Positions 10,463-18,970 are shown, numbered from the stretch's first letter. The stretch: DNA of 64,000 nucleotides from Planococcus soli (GCF_016881065.1 NZ_WXYN01000049.1:1-64000); one strand, 5' to 3'. Notes: generated by a model from the letters alone, not told the origin. Numbers and translations: made by a program.

Positions 10463-10719
10463 ACCATTAATAAAAGCGTTGACGGGAAGAAGTACATGCA
10501 GCACGCTCTTTAGAGAAGGTCCCCACCGGCTGAAAGGGATCTGGGCCGCTGCTGCATCGAAATGCCTCTCCGAGTGCTGAGTCGAATCAAGTAGACCAGA
10601 CGTCTTGCCTGCGTTACGGGCCTTCGAGAGAAAAGGATGCATAATTGTCCTTTTAATCAGAGTGGAACCGCGCAACTATGCGTCTCTGTCATTTATATGA
10701 CAGGGGCGCTTTTTATTTT
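10463..10719 (+). promoter_or_regulatory. T-box riboswitch, cysteine type, controlling cysE-cysS
   Basis: The T-box core AGAGTGGAACCGCG lies at 10659-10672. Stem I starts near 10476 and contains AGTA opposite a specifier loop, closed by ATGCAGC/GCTGCAT. The codon TGC (Cys) sits in that loop at 10563-10565. The antiterminator bulge reads TGGA, which pairs with a tRNA ending UCCA; tRNA-Cys is known for a U discriminator base, so both contacts agree on Cys. The leader ends in the terminator at 10680-10719. It fills the whole gltX-cysE gap, so no other gene is expected there. Confidence 0.92.
10680..10719 (+). terminator. T-box terminator upstream of cysE
   Basis: A 13 bp stem (GCGTCTCTGTCAT with ATGACAGGGGCGC) around TTAT is followed by TTTTTATTTT. 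It forms when tRNA-Cys is charged. Confidence 0.92.
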
Positions 10720-10742
10720 GGAGCAGAAAGGGAGCGAGAGAC

Positions 10743-11405
10743 ATGTTTAAGTTATTAAAAGATGACGTTGATGTCATTTTCGAACAAGATCCGGCAGCGC
10801 GCAGTTACATGGAAGTAATCTTGACCTATTCCGGTCTGCATGCCATATGGGCACACCGTCTGGCACATTTCTTCTTTAAGAATAAGTTATTTTTCATTGC
10901 CCGGGTTATTTCACAGATCAGCCGTTTTTTCACCGGAATCGAAATTCATCCAGGCGCCGTCATTGGCCGTCGTTTCTTTATTGACCATGGAATGGGTGTA
11001 GTTATCGGAGAGACGTGTGAGATTGGCGACAACGTTACGTTGTACCAAGGGGTCACGTTGGGCGGTACCGGAAAAGAACGCGGGAAGCGCCATCCGACAT
11101 TGGAAGATAATGTCCTGGTCGCGACTGGCGCCAAAGTGTTGGGGTCGATTGTCATCGGTGCCAACTCCAAAGTTGGAGCGGGGTCGGTTGTCTTGAAGAA
11201 CGTACCGATGAATTCAACGGTAGTCGGAATTCCGGGTAAAGTGGTGATTCAAAACGGCGTTAAAGTGAAGCGTGATTTGAACCATCAAAATATGCCGGAT
11301 CCCGTCATGGATAAATGTGAAAGTATGGAAATGAAGATTGCCAGACTGCAATATGAAATTGACGAGCTAAAAAAAGTCAGACAGGAAGAAGGACAACGTT
11401 TATGA
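10743..11405 (+). CDS. cysE: Serine O-acetyltransferase CysE
   Basis: CysE makes O-acetylserine from serine and acetyl-CoA, the first committed step of cysteine synthesis. The 220-residue protein has an N-terminal helical region and a left-handed beta-helix of hexapeptide repeats from about residue 65 ([54 protein letters not shown]). The catalytic H of FIDHG is present. Pairing with cysS under one Cys T-box matches its role: low charged tRNA-Cys turns on both cysteine supply and use. The stop overlaps the cysS ATG. Confidence 0.95.
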   Translation: MFKLLKDDVDVIFEQDPAARSYMEVILTYSGLHAIWAHRLAHFFFKNKLFFIARVISQISRFFTGIEIHPGAVIGRRFFIDHGMGVVIGETCEIGDNVTLYQGVTLGGTGKERGKRHPTLEDNVLVATGAKVLGSIVIGANSKVGAGSVVLKNVPMNSTVVGIPGKVVIQNGVKVKRDLNHQNMPDPVMDKCESMEMKIARLQYEIDELKKVRQEEGQRL

Positions 11406-12805
11406 GCATTCAAATTTTTAATACTTTATCACGGCAAAAAGAAGAATTTATTCCTTTAGAAGAAGGAAAAGTAAAAATGTATGTCTGCGGACCGACTGTT
11501 TACAATTACATCCACATCGGCAATGCGCGCCCTGTCATCGTCTATGATACGGTGCGCCGCCACTTGGAATACCGGGGATATGATGTGAAATATGTCTCAA
11601 ACTTTACGGATGTTGACGATAAATTGATCAAAGCCGCCAATGAACTCGGCCAGGAAGTTCCGGAAATTGCGAAGCGGTTTATTGCTGCTTATTTTGAAGA
11701 TACGAAAGCGCTTGGTTGTGCAGAAGCGGATGTCCATCCGCGCGTAACCGATCATATGGTGCAAATCATCGAGTTTATCGAAGCGCTGATTGAAAAAGGC
11801 TACGCTTATGAGTCGCAGGGGGATGTCTATTATCGGACCCGTAAATTCGAAGGCTACGGCAAACTGTCTCATCAGTCGGTTGACGAACTGAAAGTTGGGG
11901 CGCGCATTGAAACCGGCGATAAAAAAGAAGATGAGCTGGATTTCGTGCTGTGGAAAACAGCTAAGCCAAAAGAAATTTCATGGGATAGCCCATGGGGCAA
12001 AGGGCGTCCGGGCTGGCATATTGAGTGCTCAGTCATGGCTCGCGAGCATTTAGGCGATACCATTGATATCCATGCAGGCGGGCAGGATTTGACTTTCCCG
12101 CATCATGAAAACGAAATTGCTCAATCTGAAGCATTTACCGGCAAACCTTTTGCGCGTTATTGGATGCATAATGGGTATATTAATATTGATAATGAAAAAA
12201 TGTCGAAGTCACTGAATAATTTTGTGTTGGTAAACGACATCTTGAAAGAAATGGATCCTCAAGTGCTGCGCTTCTTTATGCTGTCGGTCCATTATCGCCA
12301 TCCAATCAACTATTCTCAGCAACTGGTGGAAGATGCCGTTGCGGGACTGGAGCGGCTGCGTACCGCTTATGGCAACTTGAAGCATCGTTTGGGCACTTCA
12401 GCGGACCTTGGCGATCATACTGATATTTGGATCCATAAAATCGAAGCCATTAAAACAGCGTTTATCGAGACAATGGATGATGACTTTAATACAGCAAATG
12501 CGATTTCCAGTCTTTTTGACTTGTCGCGTCTGTCGAATACGTATTTATTGGAAAAACAAACTGCGACAACGGTGTTGGAAACTTTTATTGCGGTATTCGA
12601 TGAATTGGCTGGTGTTTTAGGTGTGCCATTCAGCCAGCAGGAAGAGCTATTGGATGAAGAAGTTGAGGCTTTGATGGCAGAGCGGATTGAAGCGCGCAAA
12701 AACCGCGATTTTGCACGTGCTGATGAAATCCGTGATTTATTCAAAGAGAAAAAGATCATTTTGGAAGATACGGCGCAAGGCACACGCTGGAAGCGGGGGC
12801 AATAA
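11402..12805 (+). CDS. cysS: Cysteinyl-tRNA synthetase CysS
   Basis: A class I synthetase charging tRNA-Cys. The 467-residue sequence shows [19 protein letters not shown] with the first zinc-binding Cys and the HIGH motif, the zinc-site segments [10 protein letters not shown] and [11 protein letters not shown], and the EKMSKS loop. The C-terminal anticodon-binding region contains the usual [12 protein letters not shown] helix. It is coupled to cysE by a four-base overlap and is under the same T-box. Confidence 0.97.
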   Translation: MSIQIFNTLSRQKEEFIPLEEGKVKMYVCGPTVYNYIHIGNARPVIVYDTVRRHLEYRGYDVKYVSNFTDVDDKLIKAANELGQEVPEIAKRFIAAYFEDTKALGCAEADVHPRVTDHMVQIIEFIEALIEKGYAYESQGDVYYRTRKFEGYGKLSHQSVDELKVGARIETGDKKEDELDFVLWKTAKPKEISWDSPWGKGRPGWHIECSVMAREHLGDTIDIHAGGQDLTFPHHENEIAQSEAFTGKPFARYWMHNGYINIDNEKMSKSLNNFVLVNDILKEMDPQVLRFFMLSVHYRHPINYSQQLVEDAVAGLERLRTAYGNLKHRLGTSADLGDHTDIWIHKIEAIKTAFIETMDDDFNTANAISSLFDLSRLSNTYLLEKQTATTVLETFIAVFDELAGVLGVPFSQQEELLDEEVEALMAERIEARKNRDFARADEIRDLFKEKKIILEDTAQGTRWKRGQ

Positions 12806-12806
12806 G

Positions 12807-13226
12807 TTGAACGTTTTACGAAAAAATGATGTAGATCAACTAAATGCATTGGCCCTCGCCTATATGGGCGACGCCGTTTATGAGCAGTCTATCCGCGAGC
12901 ATTTATTGCGTTCAGGCCGTTCCAAACCGAACATCCTGCACCGCCAGTCGACGACGTTCGTTTCTGCCAAAGCGCAGGCGATGGTCCTGAAGCGGCTGAC
13001 CGAAGAAAATTTTCTGACAGAACCAGAATTGGCGATTATGAGACGTGGACGCAATGCCAAGTCCGGATCTGTTCCAAAAAATACCGATGTTCAGACCTAT
13101 AATTTCAGCACCGCTTTTGAAGCGGTTCTGGGCTGGCTGTATTTAAAAGAAGAGCAAGCGCGTGTGGACGAAATCATTTCCTATGCGATTGAGATTGTCG
13201 AAGAGCTGGGAGGCGTATTAAAATGA
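12807..13226 (+). CDS. mrnC: Mini-ribonuclease III MrnC
   Basis: MrnC is an RNase III-type catalytic domain without a dsRNA-binding domain; in B. subtilis it matures the ends of 23S rRNA. The 139-residue protein has the catalytic segment [11 protein letters not shown] and the second acidic motif [13 protein letters not shown], and the GRNAKSG...PKNTDVQTY block typical of this family. The TTG at 12807, two bases after the cysS stop and seven bases after GGGGG, is my start because it aligns with relatives; an ATG extension to 12687 would lie inside cysS. Confidence 0.9.
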   Translation: MNVLRKNDVDQLNALALAYMGDAVYEQSIREHLLRSGRSKPNILHRQSTTFVSAKAQAMVLKRLTEENFLTEPELAIMRRGRNAKSGSVPKNTDVQTYNFSTAFEAVLGWLYLKEEQARVDEIISYAIEIVEELGGVLK

Positions 13227-13978
13227 CTGAAGAAGAGTTGGCACCGGAGATAATCGGCGGCAAGAACCCTGTACTGGAAGCGCTGCGTGCAGACCGGGAC
13301 ATCAATAAAATCTGGATTGCAGAAGGCGTCCAGAAAAAAGGCATCACTGAATTGCTGCAATTGGCAAAAGACAAAGGCGTCATCGTCCAGTCGGTGCCGA
13401 AAAAGAAAATAGACGGACTGACGGATACCAATCACCAAGGCATTGCGGCGGCGGTTGCTGCTTATAATTACGCAAGCCTGGATGATTTATTCGAGGCAGC
13501 GGCAGCAAAAAATGAAGAGCCGTTTTTCTTGATCTTAGACGAACTGGAAGACCCGCATAATTTGGGCTCTATCATGAGAACGGCCGATGCAATCGGTGTT
13601 CATGGTTTAATTATTCCAAAGCGTCGGGCAGTCGGGCTGACAGGTGTCGTGGCAAAAGCTTCGACTGGCGCCATTGAACATGTGCCGGTCGTACGCATCA
13701 ATAATTTGTCGCAGACCGTGGATGAGTTGAAAAAGCGAGGCCTGTGGATTGCCGGGACAGATGCTAAAGAGTCGGTCGATTACCGGAGAATGGACGCTGC
13801 GCTTCCGCTCGCTGTTATTATTGGCAGCGAAGGCAAAGGCATGAGCCGGATTTTGCGTGACAAATGCGATTTTCTCTACCAATTGCCGATGGTCGGCCAT
13901 GTTACGTCACTGAACGCTTCCGTAGCGGCAAGTTTGTTGATGTACGAAGTTTACAGAAAGCGCAATCCCCTGGTTTAG
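13223..13978 (+). CDS. rlmB: 23S rRNA 2'-O-methyltransferase RlmB (TrmH/SpoU family)
   Basis: Relatives methylate a guanosine 2'-OH in 23S rRNA. The 251-residue protein has an N-terminal substrate-binding domain ([10 protein letters not shown]) and a C-terminal SPOUT fold with the three SpoU motifs: [31 protein letters not shown], and [13 protein letters not shown], which builds the knot binding S-adenosylmethionine. Its ATG overlaps the mrnC stop, so two rRNA-maturation enzymes are coupled. Confidence 0.93.
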   Translation: MTEEELAPEIIGGKNPVLEALRADRDINKIWIAEGVQKKGITELLQLAKDKGVIVQSVPKKKIDGLTDTNHQGIAAAVAAYNYASLDDLFEAAAAKNEEPFFLILDELEDPHNLGSIMRTADAIGVHGLIIPKRRAVGLTGVVAKASTGAIEHVPVVRINNLSQTVDELKKRGLWIAGTDAKESVDYRRMDAALPLAVIIGSEGKGMSRILRDKCDFLYQLPMVGHVTSLNASVAASLLMYEVYRKRNPLV

Positions 13979-13982
13979 TGCC

Positions 13983-14492
13983 ATGAACATTCTGCTGGTT
14001 GATGGGTACAATATCATTGGTGATTGGGTCGAACTGCAGGAGTTAAAAAAAGATAAATTGGCAAATGCCAGGGACCGCCTAATTGAGCGGATGGCTGAAT
14101 ACCGGAGCTATAAAGGCTGGCGTGTCATCATCGTGTTTGACGCCCATCTGGTTCCGGGCATTGAAGCCAAGAATCTGCACCACGATGTTGAAGTCATTTT
14201 TACAAAAGAAAGTGAAACGGCAGATGAGCGGATTGAAAAACTGGTAGCCAGTTTAAACAATCGCCGTGACCAGATTTATGTAGCTACTTCGGATTTAACA
14301 GAGCAATGGGTTATTTTTGGCAAAGGCGCATTGCGAATTTCAGCGAGGGAACTGGAAATTGAAATGATCGAAATACAGGAGAACATCACTAAAAAAGTAA
14401 AAGAAATCCAGGAGCAGCGCGGGATTTCAAAAATACCGCTGTCTGGTGAAGTAGCGGAAATTTTCGAAAAATGGCGAAGAGGCTTGAAATGA
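13983..14492 (+). CDS. rae1: NYN-domain endoribonuclease Rae1 (YacP family)
   Basis: The B. subtilis homologue cleaves mRNA in the ribosomal A site. The 169-residue protein is a PIN-like NYN domain: ILLVDGYNIIGDW at the N-terminus with the first catalytic Asp, then VIIVFDAHLVPG, ETADERIEKL and VATSDLTEQ with the remaining acidic residues. It starts four bases after rlmB. The last codons overlap the upstream side of the sigH promoter region. Confidence 0.88.
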   Translation: MNILLVDGYNIIGDWVELQELKKDKLANARDRLIERMAEYRSYKGWRVIIVFDAHLVPGIEAKNLHHDVEVIFTKESETADERIEKLVASLNNRRDQIYVATSDLTEQWVIFGKGALRISARELEIEMIEIQENITKKVKEIQEQRGISKIPLSGEVAEIFEKWRRGLK

Positions 14493-14496
14493 ACGG

Positions 14497-14525
14497 TTGA
14501 GCTCATTTTTTTCTTCCTGTATACT
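14497..14525 (+). promoter_or_regulatory. Promoter upstream of sigH
   Basis: TTGAGC at 14497-14502 and TATACT at 14520-14525 are 17 bases apart, a SigA-like arrangement starting right after the rae1 stop codon. Confidence 0.75.
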
Positions 14526-14562
14526 GAACATATCGAGGCTCACGCAATCGGAGGGATCACCC

Positions 14563-15213
14563 GTGGAAAATCATGAGCAAGTTCAGCCCCAACGATTCAC
14601 CGGCATGACAGATGAGGAACTTGTCAGTTTAGTCCACAGTGGCAATACGGAAGCATTGGATTTTTTGATTACCAAATTCCGGCCTTTTGTTCGAATGAAA
14701 GCCCGGTCGTATTTTCTGATCGGTGCTGATAAGGAAGATATTATTCAGGAAGGCATGATCGGCTTGTACAAGGCGATCCGTGATTTTCGAAGTGATAAAT
14801 TGTCTTCTTTCCGCGCGTTTGCAGAACTATGCATTATCCGGCAGATTATCACTGCCATTAAAACGGCGACACGCCAAAAGCATATTCCGTTGAATTCATA
14901 TGTCTCTCTGGACAAGCCGATTTATGATGAGGAGTCTGACCGAACCTTGATGGATGTACTGGCTGGAAACGGCGTCGACGATCCAGAGGACTTAATCATT
15001 CATAATGAAGAATTTCAGTATATGGAAGAGAAAATGGGCGAGGTATTAAGCGAACTCGAGCGAGAGGTGTTGGCGCTCTATCTGGACGGCCAATCCTATC
15101 AGGAAATTTCGGAAAAGCTGGAGCGCCATGTAAAATCGATTGACAACGCTTTGCAGCGGGTCAAGCGAAAACTGGAGCGCCACTTGCAGATCAATGAGAT
15201 GCCGAGCTCTTGA
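14563..15213 (+). CDS. sigH: RNA polymerase sigma factor SigH (sigma-30)
   Basis: A sigma-70 family factor of the SigH type, which in Bacillus directs transition-phase, competence and early sporulation genes. The 216-residue protein has region 2 (LITKFRPFVRMKARSYFLIGADKEDIIQEGMIGLYKAI, shown by its core ADKEDIIQEG), an SSFRAFAELCI segment and a region 4 helix-turn-helix (LDGQSYQEISEKL, VKSIDNALQRVK). The GTG at 14563 follows GGAGGGATCACCC and gives the usual length. What this strain uses it for cannot be read from the window. Confidence 0.92.
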   Translation: MENHEQVQPQRFTGMTDEELVSLVHSGNTEALDFLITKFRPFVRMKARSYFLIGADKEDIIQEGMIGLYKAIRDFRSDKLSSFRAFAELCIIRQIITAIKTATRQKHIPLNSYVSLDKPIYDEESDRTLMDVLAGNGVDDPEDLIIHNEEFQYMEEKMGEVLSELEREVLALYLDGQSYQEISEKLERHVKSIDNALQRVKRKLERHLQINEMPSS

Positions 15214-15220
15214 CGTGCGG

Positions 15221-15249
15221 TTGACAGGTCTGTTTTAAGGTGATAACCT
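15221..15249 (+). promoter_or_regulatory. Possible promoter for rpmG-secE
   Basis: TTGACA at 15221-15226 is 17 bases from TAACCT at 15244-15249, preceded by TG as in an extended -10 element. The -10 hexamer is poor, so this is tentative. Confidence 0.35.
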
Positions 15250-15282
15250 TGAAAAAGCTGTAAACTTGAATAAGGTGATAAC

Positions 15283-15429
15283 ATGGCTAAAAAGATTGTT
15301 TTAAGCTGCTCGAAATGTGCATCCCGCAATTATACGGTTCCTGCGAAAGCGGAATCCAGCACACGTTTGGAACTCAAAAAATTCTGTGCTCATTGCAATG
15401 GGCATACCGTGCATAAACAAACGATATGA
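15283..15429 (+). CDS. rpmG: 50S ribosomal protein L33
   Basis: A 48-residue L33 of the zinc-binding type: cysteines at 9, 12, 35 and 38 form the ribbon. In B. subtilis the copy beside secE is rpmGB and is often an incomplete or secondary copy; here the frame is intact. The ATG follows AAGGTGATAAC, which is the second copy of an 11-base direct repeat. Genes sigH, rpmG, secE, nusG keep the Bacillus order. Confidence 0.92.
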   Translation: MAKKIVLSCSKCASRNYTVPAKAESSTRLELKKFCAHCNGHTVHKQTI

Positions 15430-15488
15430 ATTTTAACTGAATGCCGGACGATATAGAGTGATTTTGAAATTCGGAGGTTTTTTAAACA

Positions 15489-15674
15489 ATGGGTAACATT
15501 GGCGGTTTCTTTAAAAATGTCGTTTCGGAAATGCGGAAAGTTAGCTGGCCGAAACGAAAAGAACTAACTCGTTATACGATCGTTGTTCTTTCTACTTGTA
15601 TTTTCATGGCTCTGTTCTTTGCAGTAATCGATGCAGGCATCTCGGAAGTATTCCGTTGGTTCTTGGCACTATAA
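15489..15674 (+). CDS. secE: Preprotein translocase subunit SecE
   Basis: SecE stabilises SecY in the Sec channel. The 61-residue protein has an amphipathic N-terminal helix with the conserved EMRKVSWPKRKEL segment and one transmembrane helix (TIVVLSTCIFMALFFAVID), the single-span form usual in Gram-positives. CGGAGG precedes the start. SecY, its partner, is encoded at 52471. Confidence 0.95.
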   Translation: MGNIGGFFKNVVSEMRKVSWPKRKELTRYTIVVLSTCIFMALFFAVIDAGISEVFRWFLAL

Positions 15675-15703
15675 GTCATTCGACAAGAATAACGCATAAA
15701 AAT

Positions 15704-15734
15704 AGCCCGTGATTCTATGAGAACGGGTTTTTTT
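15704..15734 (+). terminator. Terminator-like hairpin between secE and nusG
   Basis: AGCCCGT pairs with ACGGGTT around a 12-base loop and runs into seven T residues. No clear promoter lies between it and nusG, so it may be a partial terminator. Confidence 0.75.
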
Positions 15735-15776
15735 ATTTGGTAAAAAAGGAGGGATGGACGTTCAGTCCGCACGATT

Positions 15777-16310
15777 ATGGAGAAAAATTGGTATGTAGTC
15801 CATACGTATTCCGGTTATGAAAACAAAGTAAAAGCAAACCTGGAAAAGCGTGTAGAAACAATGGGTATGGAAGACCTTATCTTCCGCGTCATCATTCCGG
15901 AAGAACAGGAAACAGATTTTAAAGATGGCAAGAAACGCACCGTCATGCGCAAAACTTTCCCAGGCTATGTCCTAGTTGAGTTGATCATGACAGATGAATC
16001 TTGGTATGTGGTCAGAAATACACCAGGAGTTACAGGATTTATCGGTTCATCAGGCGGGGGAGCAAAACCGACGCCATTGCTAGATGAAGAAGTCGATTTC
16101 ATCCTGAAACAAATGGGAATGACAGAACGCAAAGTGGATATCGATTTTGCAGTTGCCGATACAGTTGAAGTGATGGAAGGGCCATTCGCCAACTTCCAAG
16201 GGAAAGTGGAAGAAATCGATGATACAAAAGGCAAAGTTAAAGTGTCGATTGATATCTTCGGCCGCGAAACCAAAATGGAACTGGATTTCGAGCAAGTTCA
16301 AAAAGTATAA
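15777..16310 (+). CDS. nusG: Transcription elongation/pausing factor NusG
   Basis: NusG binds RNA polymerase and modulates pausing and termination. The 177-residue protein has the NGN domain (MEKNWYVVHTYSGYE, FPGYVLVE, VRNTPGVTGF) and a C-terminal KOW domain (GPFANFQGKVEEID). The start is set by homology at MEKNWY. The only strong ribosome binding site, AGGAGGG at 15747-15753, is 23 bases upstream; a short hairpin in between may close the gap (see findings). Confidence 0.96.
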   Translation: MEKNWYVVHTYSGYENKVKANLEKRVETMGMEDLIFRVIIPEEQETDFKDGKKRTVMRKTFPGYVLVELIMTDESWYVVRNTPGVTGFIGSSGGGAKPTPLLDEEVDFILKQMGMTERKVDIDFAVADTVEVMEGPFANFQGKVEEIDDTKGKVKVSIDIFGRETKMELDFEQVQKV

Positions 16311-16317
16311 AAGCCCC

Positions 16318-16346
16318 TTGCTATTCTGAATTATTAATGGTATTAT
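16318..16346 (+). promoter_or_regulatory. Probable promoter of rplK-rplA
   Basis: TTGCTA at 16318-16323 and TATTAT at 16341-16346 are 17 bases apart, with TGG immediately before the -10 element (extended -10). It begins just after the nusG stop and gives a leader of about 120 bases. Confidence 0.55.
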
Positions 16347-16424
16347 TTCATAGGTCAGACTGTCATAGGACAATCTGTACAATTTAGCTAATTCTATCAA
16401 CATCGTTGACAGACAGATATTTGA

Positions 16425-16449
16425 GTGGGAGGGGAAACCCTATTACCAC
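16425..16449 (+). promoter_or_regulatory. Putative L1-binding site in the rplK leader
   Basis: GTGGGAGG at 16425 is closed by TATTACCAC, with a GGG-AAA-CCC inner hairpin. The flanks resemble the 23S rRNA L1 stalk (GTGGGAG ... ATACCAC), the known basis of L1 autoregulation. It ends about 12 bases before the rplK ribosome binding site. Confidence 0.6.
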
Positions 16450-16475
16450 ATCACGGACTTAAGGAGGTGTGTTTC

Positions 16476-16901
16476 GTGGCTAAAAAAGTTGTAAAAGTTG
16501 TAAAATTGCAGATTCCTGCAGCAAAAGCTAATCCAGCGCCACCGGTTGGTCCAGCATTGGGTCAAGCAGGTGTTAACATCATGGGCTTCTGTAAAGAGTT
16601 CAACGCGCGTACGGCAGATCAAGCAGGACTGATCATTCCAGTTGAGATTTCAGTATTTGAAGATCGTTCATTTACATTCATTACGAAAACTCCACCCGCA
16701 GCTGTTCTATTAAAAGTAGCAGCCGGTATTGAATCAGGTTCAGGCGAACCGAACCGCAATAAAGTAGCGACTGTGAAACGCGACAAAGTTCGCGAAATCG
16801 CAGAAACTAAAATGCCAGATCTAAATGCTGCTTCAGTAGAAGCTGCAATGTTGATGGTTGAAGGTACTGCTCGCAGTATGGGCATTACAATCGAAGACTA
16901 A
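16476..16901 (+). CDS. rplK: 50S ribosomal protein L11
   Basis: L11 forms the GTPase-associated centre with 23S rRNA. The 141-residue length matches B. subtilis. The N-terminal domain has the proline-rich [19 protein letters not shown] hinge and the C-terminal RNA-binding domain ends [12 protein letters not shown]. The GTG at 16476 after AAGGAGGTG is used; the in-frame extension to 16425 covers the leader. Thiopeptide-sensitivity prolines are wild type. Confidence 0.97.
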   Translation: MAKKVVKVVKLQIPAAKANPAPPVGPALGQAGVNIMGFCKEFNARTADQAGLIIPVEISVFEDRSFTFITKTPPAAVLLKVAAGIESGSGEPNRNKVATVKRDKVREIAETKMPDLNAASVEAAMLMVEGTARSMGITIED

Positions 16902-16961
16902 TTCTAGCAGTTGTTTTTGGATGGGTTGCGCAGTTCATCATGAGCCGCGCAGCCTTTAATC

Positions 16962-16987
16962 GTGGGAGGTTCATTCCGTTATACCAC
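16962..16987 (+). promoter_or_regulatory. Second putative L1-binding site, rplK-rplA gap
   Basis: GTGGGAGG at 16962 and TATACCAC ending at 16987 repeat the outer elements of the site in the rplK leader with a different, weaker centre. It lies directly before the rplA ribosome binding site. Confidence 0.5.
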
Positions 16988-17006
16988 AACAAGGAGGACG
17001 TTTAAA

Positions 17007-17705
17007 ATGGCTAAAACAGGCAAAAAGCTGCAAGATGCAGCAAAATTGATCGACCGTTCAAAACAATACGAAGCAAAAGAAGCAATCGAACTTGCGAAAA
17101 AAGCAAGCACAGTGAACTTTGACGCTACAGTAGAAGTGGCTTTCCGTCTAGGAATCGACACGCGTAAGAACGACCAGCAAATCCGTGGAGCAGTAGTACT
17201 TCCAAACGGAACTGGTAAAACTCAAAGCGTTTTGGTTTTCGCTAAAGGCGAAAAACTAAAAGAAGCTGAAGCAGCTGGTGCAGATTTCGTAGGCGACGCT
17301 GAATATATCCAAAAAATCCAACAAGGATGGTTTGACTTCGACGTGATCGTTGCAACTCCTGACATGATGGGTGAAGTTGGTAAACTTGGACGCGTTTTAG
17401 GGCCAAAAGGTTTAATGCCTAACCCGAAAACAGGCACAGTTACATTTGATGTAACGAAAGCTGTCCAGGAAATCAAAGCTGGTAAAGTGGAATACCGTGC
17501 AGACAAAACGGGTATCATCCATGCGCCAATCGGGAAAGTTTCTTTTGATGACAGCAAACTTGCTGAAAACTTGGAAGCGATCTATGACGTAATACAAAAA
17601 GCGAAGCCAGCTTCTGCTAAAGGTACGTACATCAAATCACTAAACGTTACTACAACAATGGGACCTGCTGTTAAAGTTGATCCATCTAAAGTAGTTGCTA
17701 AATAA
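17007..17705 (+). CDS. rplA: 50S ribosomal protein L1
   Basis: L1 binds the mobile stalk of 23S rRNA and in many bacteria represses its own operon. The 232-residue protein equals the Bacillus length and has the two-domain fold with [18 protein letters not shown] in the central domain and the rRNA/mRNA-contacting [16 protein letters not shown] tail. ATG 17007 after AAGGAGGACG is the start; the longer frame to 16962 reads through the regulatory hairpin. Confidence 0.97.
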   Translation: MAKTGKKLQDAAKLIDRSKQYEAKEAIELAKKASTVNFDATVEVAFRLGIDTRKNDQQIRGAVVLPNGTGKTQSVLVFAKGEKLKEAEAAGADFVGDAEYIQKIQQGWFDFDVIVATPDMMGEVGKLGRVLGPKGLMPNPKTGTVTFDVTKAVQEIKAGKVEYRADKTGIIHAPIGKVSFDDSKLAENLEAIYDVIQKAKPASAKGTYIKSLNVTTTMGPAVKVDPSKVVAK

Positions 17706-17709
17706 GATA

Positions 17710-17738
17710 TTGACATCGTATTTTCGCTCTGCTATACT
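17710..17738 (+). promoter_or_regulatory. Strong promoter of rplJ-rplL
   Basis: Consensus TTGACA at 17710-17715 and TATACT at 17733-17738 with a 17-base spacer, starting five bases after the rplA stop. This splits rplJL transcription from rplKA. Confidence 0.9.
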
Positions 17739-17744
17739 AGCGGA

Positions 17745-17927
17745 GTTGTGAAATACCCATTTGTACCGCAGACAGCAGGGGCGCAAGCCGCTTAATTTAT
17801 CCCTGCCGAGGACATGATGAATTCAGTAAACATCTTTTTGATGCTGATTTTATGCCTCTGTGTCTGTAATGGACCAGAGGCTTTTCTTATGGACGGTATA
17901 AATGAAAAATCTATAGGAGGTGCCAAA
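17745..17927 (+). promoter_or_regulatory. L10 (rplJ) leader with attenuator
   Basis: A leader of about 180 bases precedes rplJ. It holds an early hairpin region (GCAGGG at 17768 pairing with CCCTGC at 17802) and the terminator at 17854-17887. The layout fits the known L10 leader family, in which L10-L12 binds the early structure and promotes termination. An in-frame extension of rplJ to 17814 crosses the terminator and is rejected. Confidence 0.75.
17854..17887 (+). terminator. Attenuator terminator in the rplJ leader
   Basis: GCCTCTG pairs with CAGAGGC around a 14-base loop and is followed by TTTTCTT, all upstream of the rplJ ribosome binding site. Confidence 0.75.
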
Positions 17928-18428
17928 ATGAGCAAAGCAGTTGAAACGAAAAAAGTTGTCGTGCAAACAATCGCTGATAAGTTCGGCGCTGCAGCTTCGG
18001 TTGTAGTTGTTGATTACCGTGGATTGAACGTTGCACAATTAACAGAACTTCGTAAACAGCTTCGTGAAGCAGGCGTTGAGTTTAAAGTTTACAAAAACTC
18101 AATGACTCGCCGTGCGACAGAAATGCACGGACTTGAAGCGATCAACGAACACTTTACAGGACCAAACGCAATTGCATTTTCTAACGAAGATGTAGTCGCA
18201 CCAGCGAGAATCATCAATACTTTCGCTAAAACAAACGATGCGCTTGAAATTAAAGCGGGTATCATCGAAGGTGCTGTTGCATCTGCTGAAGATGTAAAAG
18301 CATTGGCAGAACTTCCATCACGCGAAGGTTTGCTTTCTATGCTACTCAGCGTACTACAAGCTCCAATCCGCAACTTTGCAGCTACAACAAAAGCGGTTGC
18401 AGATCAAAAAGAAGAACAAGGCGCTTAA
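17928..18428 (+). CDS. rplJ: 50S ribosomal protein L10
   Basis: L10 anchors the L7/L12 stalk to the ribosome. The 166-residue protein matches the Bacillus length, with [21 protein letters not shown] in the rRNA-binding part and the C-terminal helix that holds L12 dimers ([17 protein letters not shown]). ATG 17928 after TAGGAGGTG is the start. Confidence 0.97.
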   Translation: MSKAVETKKVVVQTIADKFGAAASVVVVDYRGLNVAQLTELRKQLREAGVEFKVYKNSMTRRATEMHGLEAINEHFTGPNAIAFSNEDVVAPARIINTFAKTNDALEIKAGIIEGAVASAEDVKALAELPSREGLLSMLLSVLQAPIRNFAATTKAVADQKEEQGA

Positions 18429-18484
18429 TAAGTTAGCCGGCTAGCACGACAAAAAATATTACCTATCAATAGGAGGAAACTATA

Positions 18485-18844
18485 ATGACACAAGAACAAA
18501 TCTTAGACGCAATCAAAGAAATGACAGTTCTTCAACTTAACGACCTAGTAAAAGCAATCGAAGAAGAGTTCGGCGTAACTGCTGCTGCTCCAGTTGCTGC
18601 TGCTGCTGGCGGCGCTGCTGCTGAAGAAGAGCAAACAGAATTCGACGTAGTTCTTACTTCTGCTGGCGATTCAAAAATCAAAGTAATCAAAGCAGTACGT
18701 GAAGTAACTGGTCTTGGTCTTAAAGAAGCAAAAGCTCTTGTAGACGAAGCTCCTAAAGCAATCAAAGAAGGCGCTACTAAAGAAGAAGCCGAAGAAATCA
18801 AAGGCAAACTTGAAGAAGTTGGCGCATCAGTAGAAGTTAAGTAA
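18485..18844 (+). CDS. rplL: 50S ribosomal protein L7/L12
   Basis: The acidic stalk protein that recruits translation GTPases, present in several copies per ribosome. The 119-residue sequence has the dimerising N-terminus ([20 protein letters not shown]), an alanine-rich hinge (about residues 38-50) and the C-terminal factor-binding domain with [28 protein letters not shown] provides a strong binding site 56 bases after rplJ. Confidence 0.97.
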   Translation: MTQEQILDAIKEMTVLQLNDLVKAIEEEFGVTAAAPVAAAAGGAAAEEEQTEFDVVLTSAGDSKIKVIKAVREVTGLGLKEAKALVDEAPKAIKEGATKEEAEEIKGKLEEVGASVEVK

Positions 18845-18870
18845 TTTAATGACTTTATCAAAATGAAAGG

Positions 18871-18910
18871 AAAGCTCGTCAGTGTATACCGACGGGCTTT
18901 TCTTCTTTTT
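18871..18910 (+). terminator. Terminator after rplL
   Basis: AAAGCTCGTC pairs with GACGGGCTTT around a 10-base loop, followed by a pyrimidine/T-rich tract. Confidence 0.88.
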
Positions 18911-18970
18911 AATTTCATTTGCATAACGGGCAGTTTGCCCGCAATAAGGTGAACGCAAGGAGGACTTTAC

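Noticed and set aside
17814-17927. Upstream in-frame extension of rplJ
   Set aside because: It would translate the attenuator hairpin and ignore the strong binding site at 17915; homology starts at 17928.
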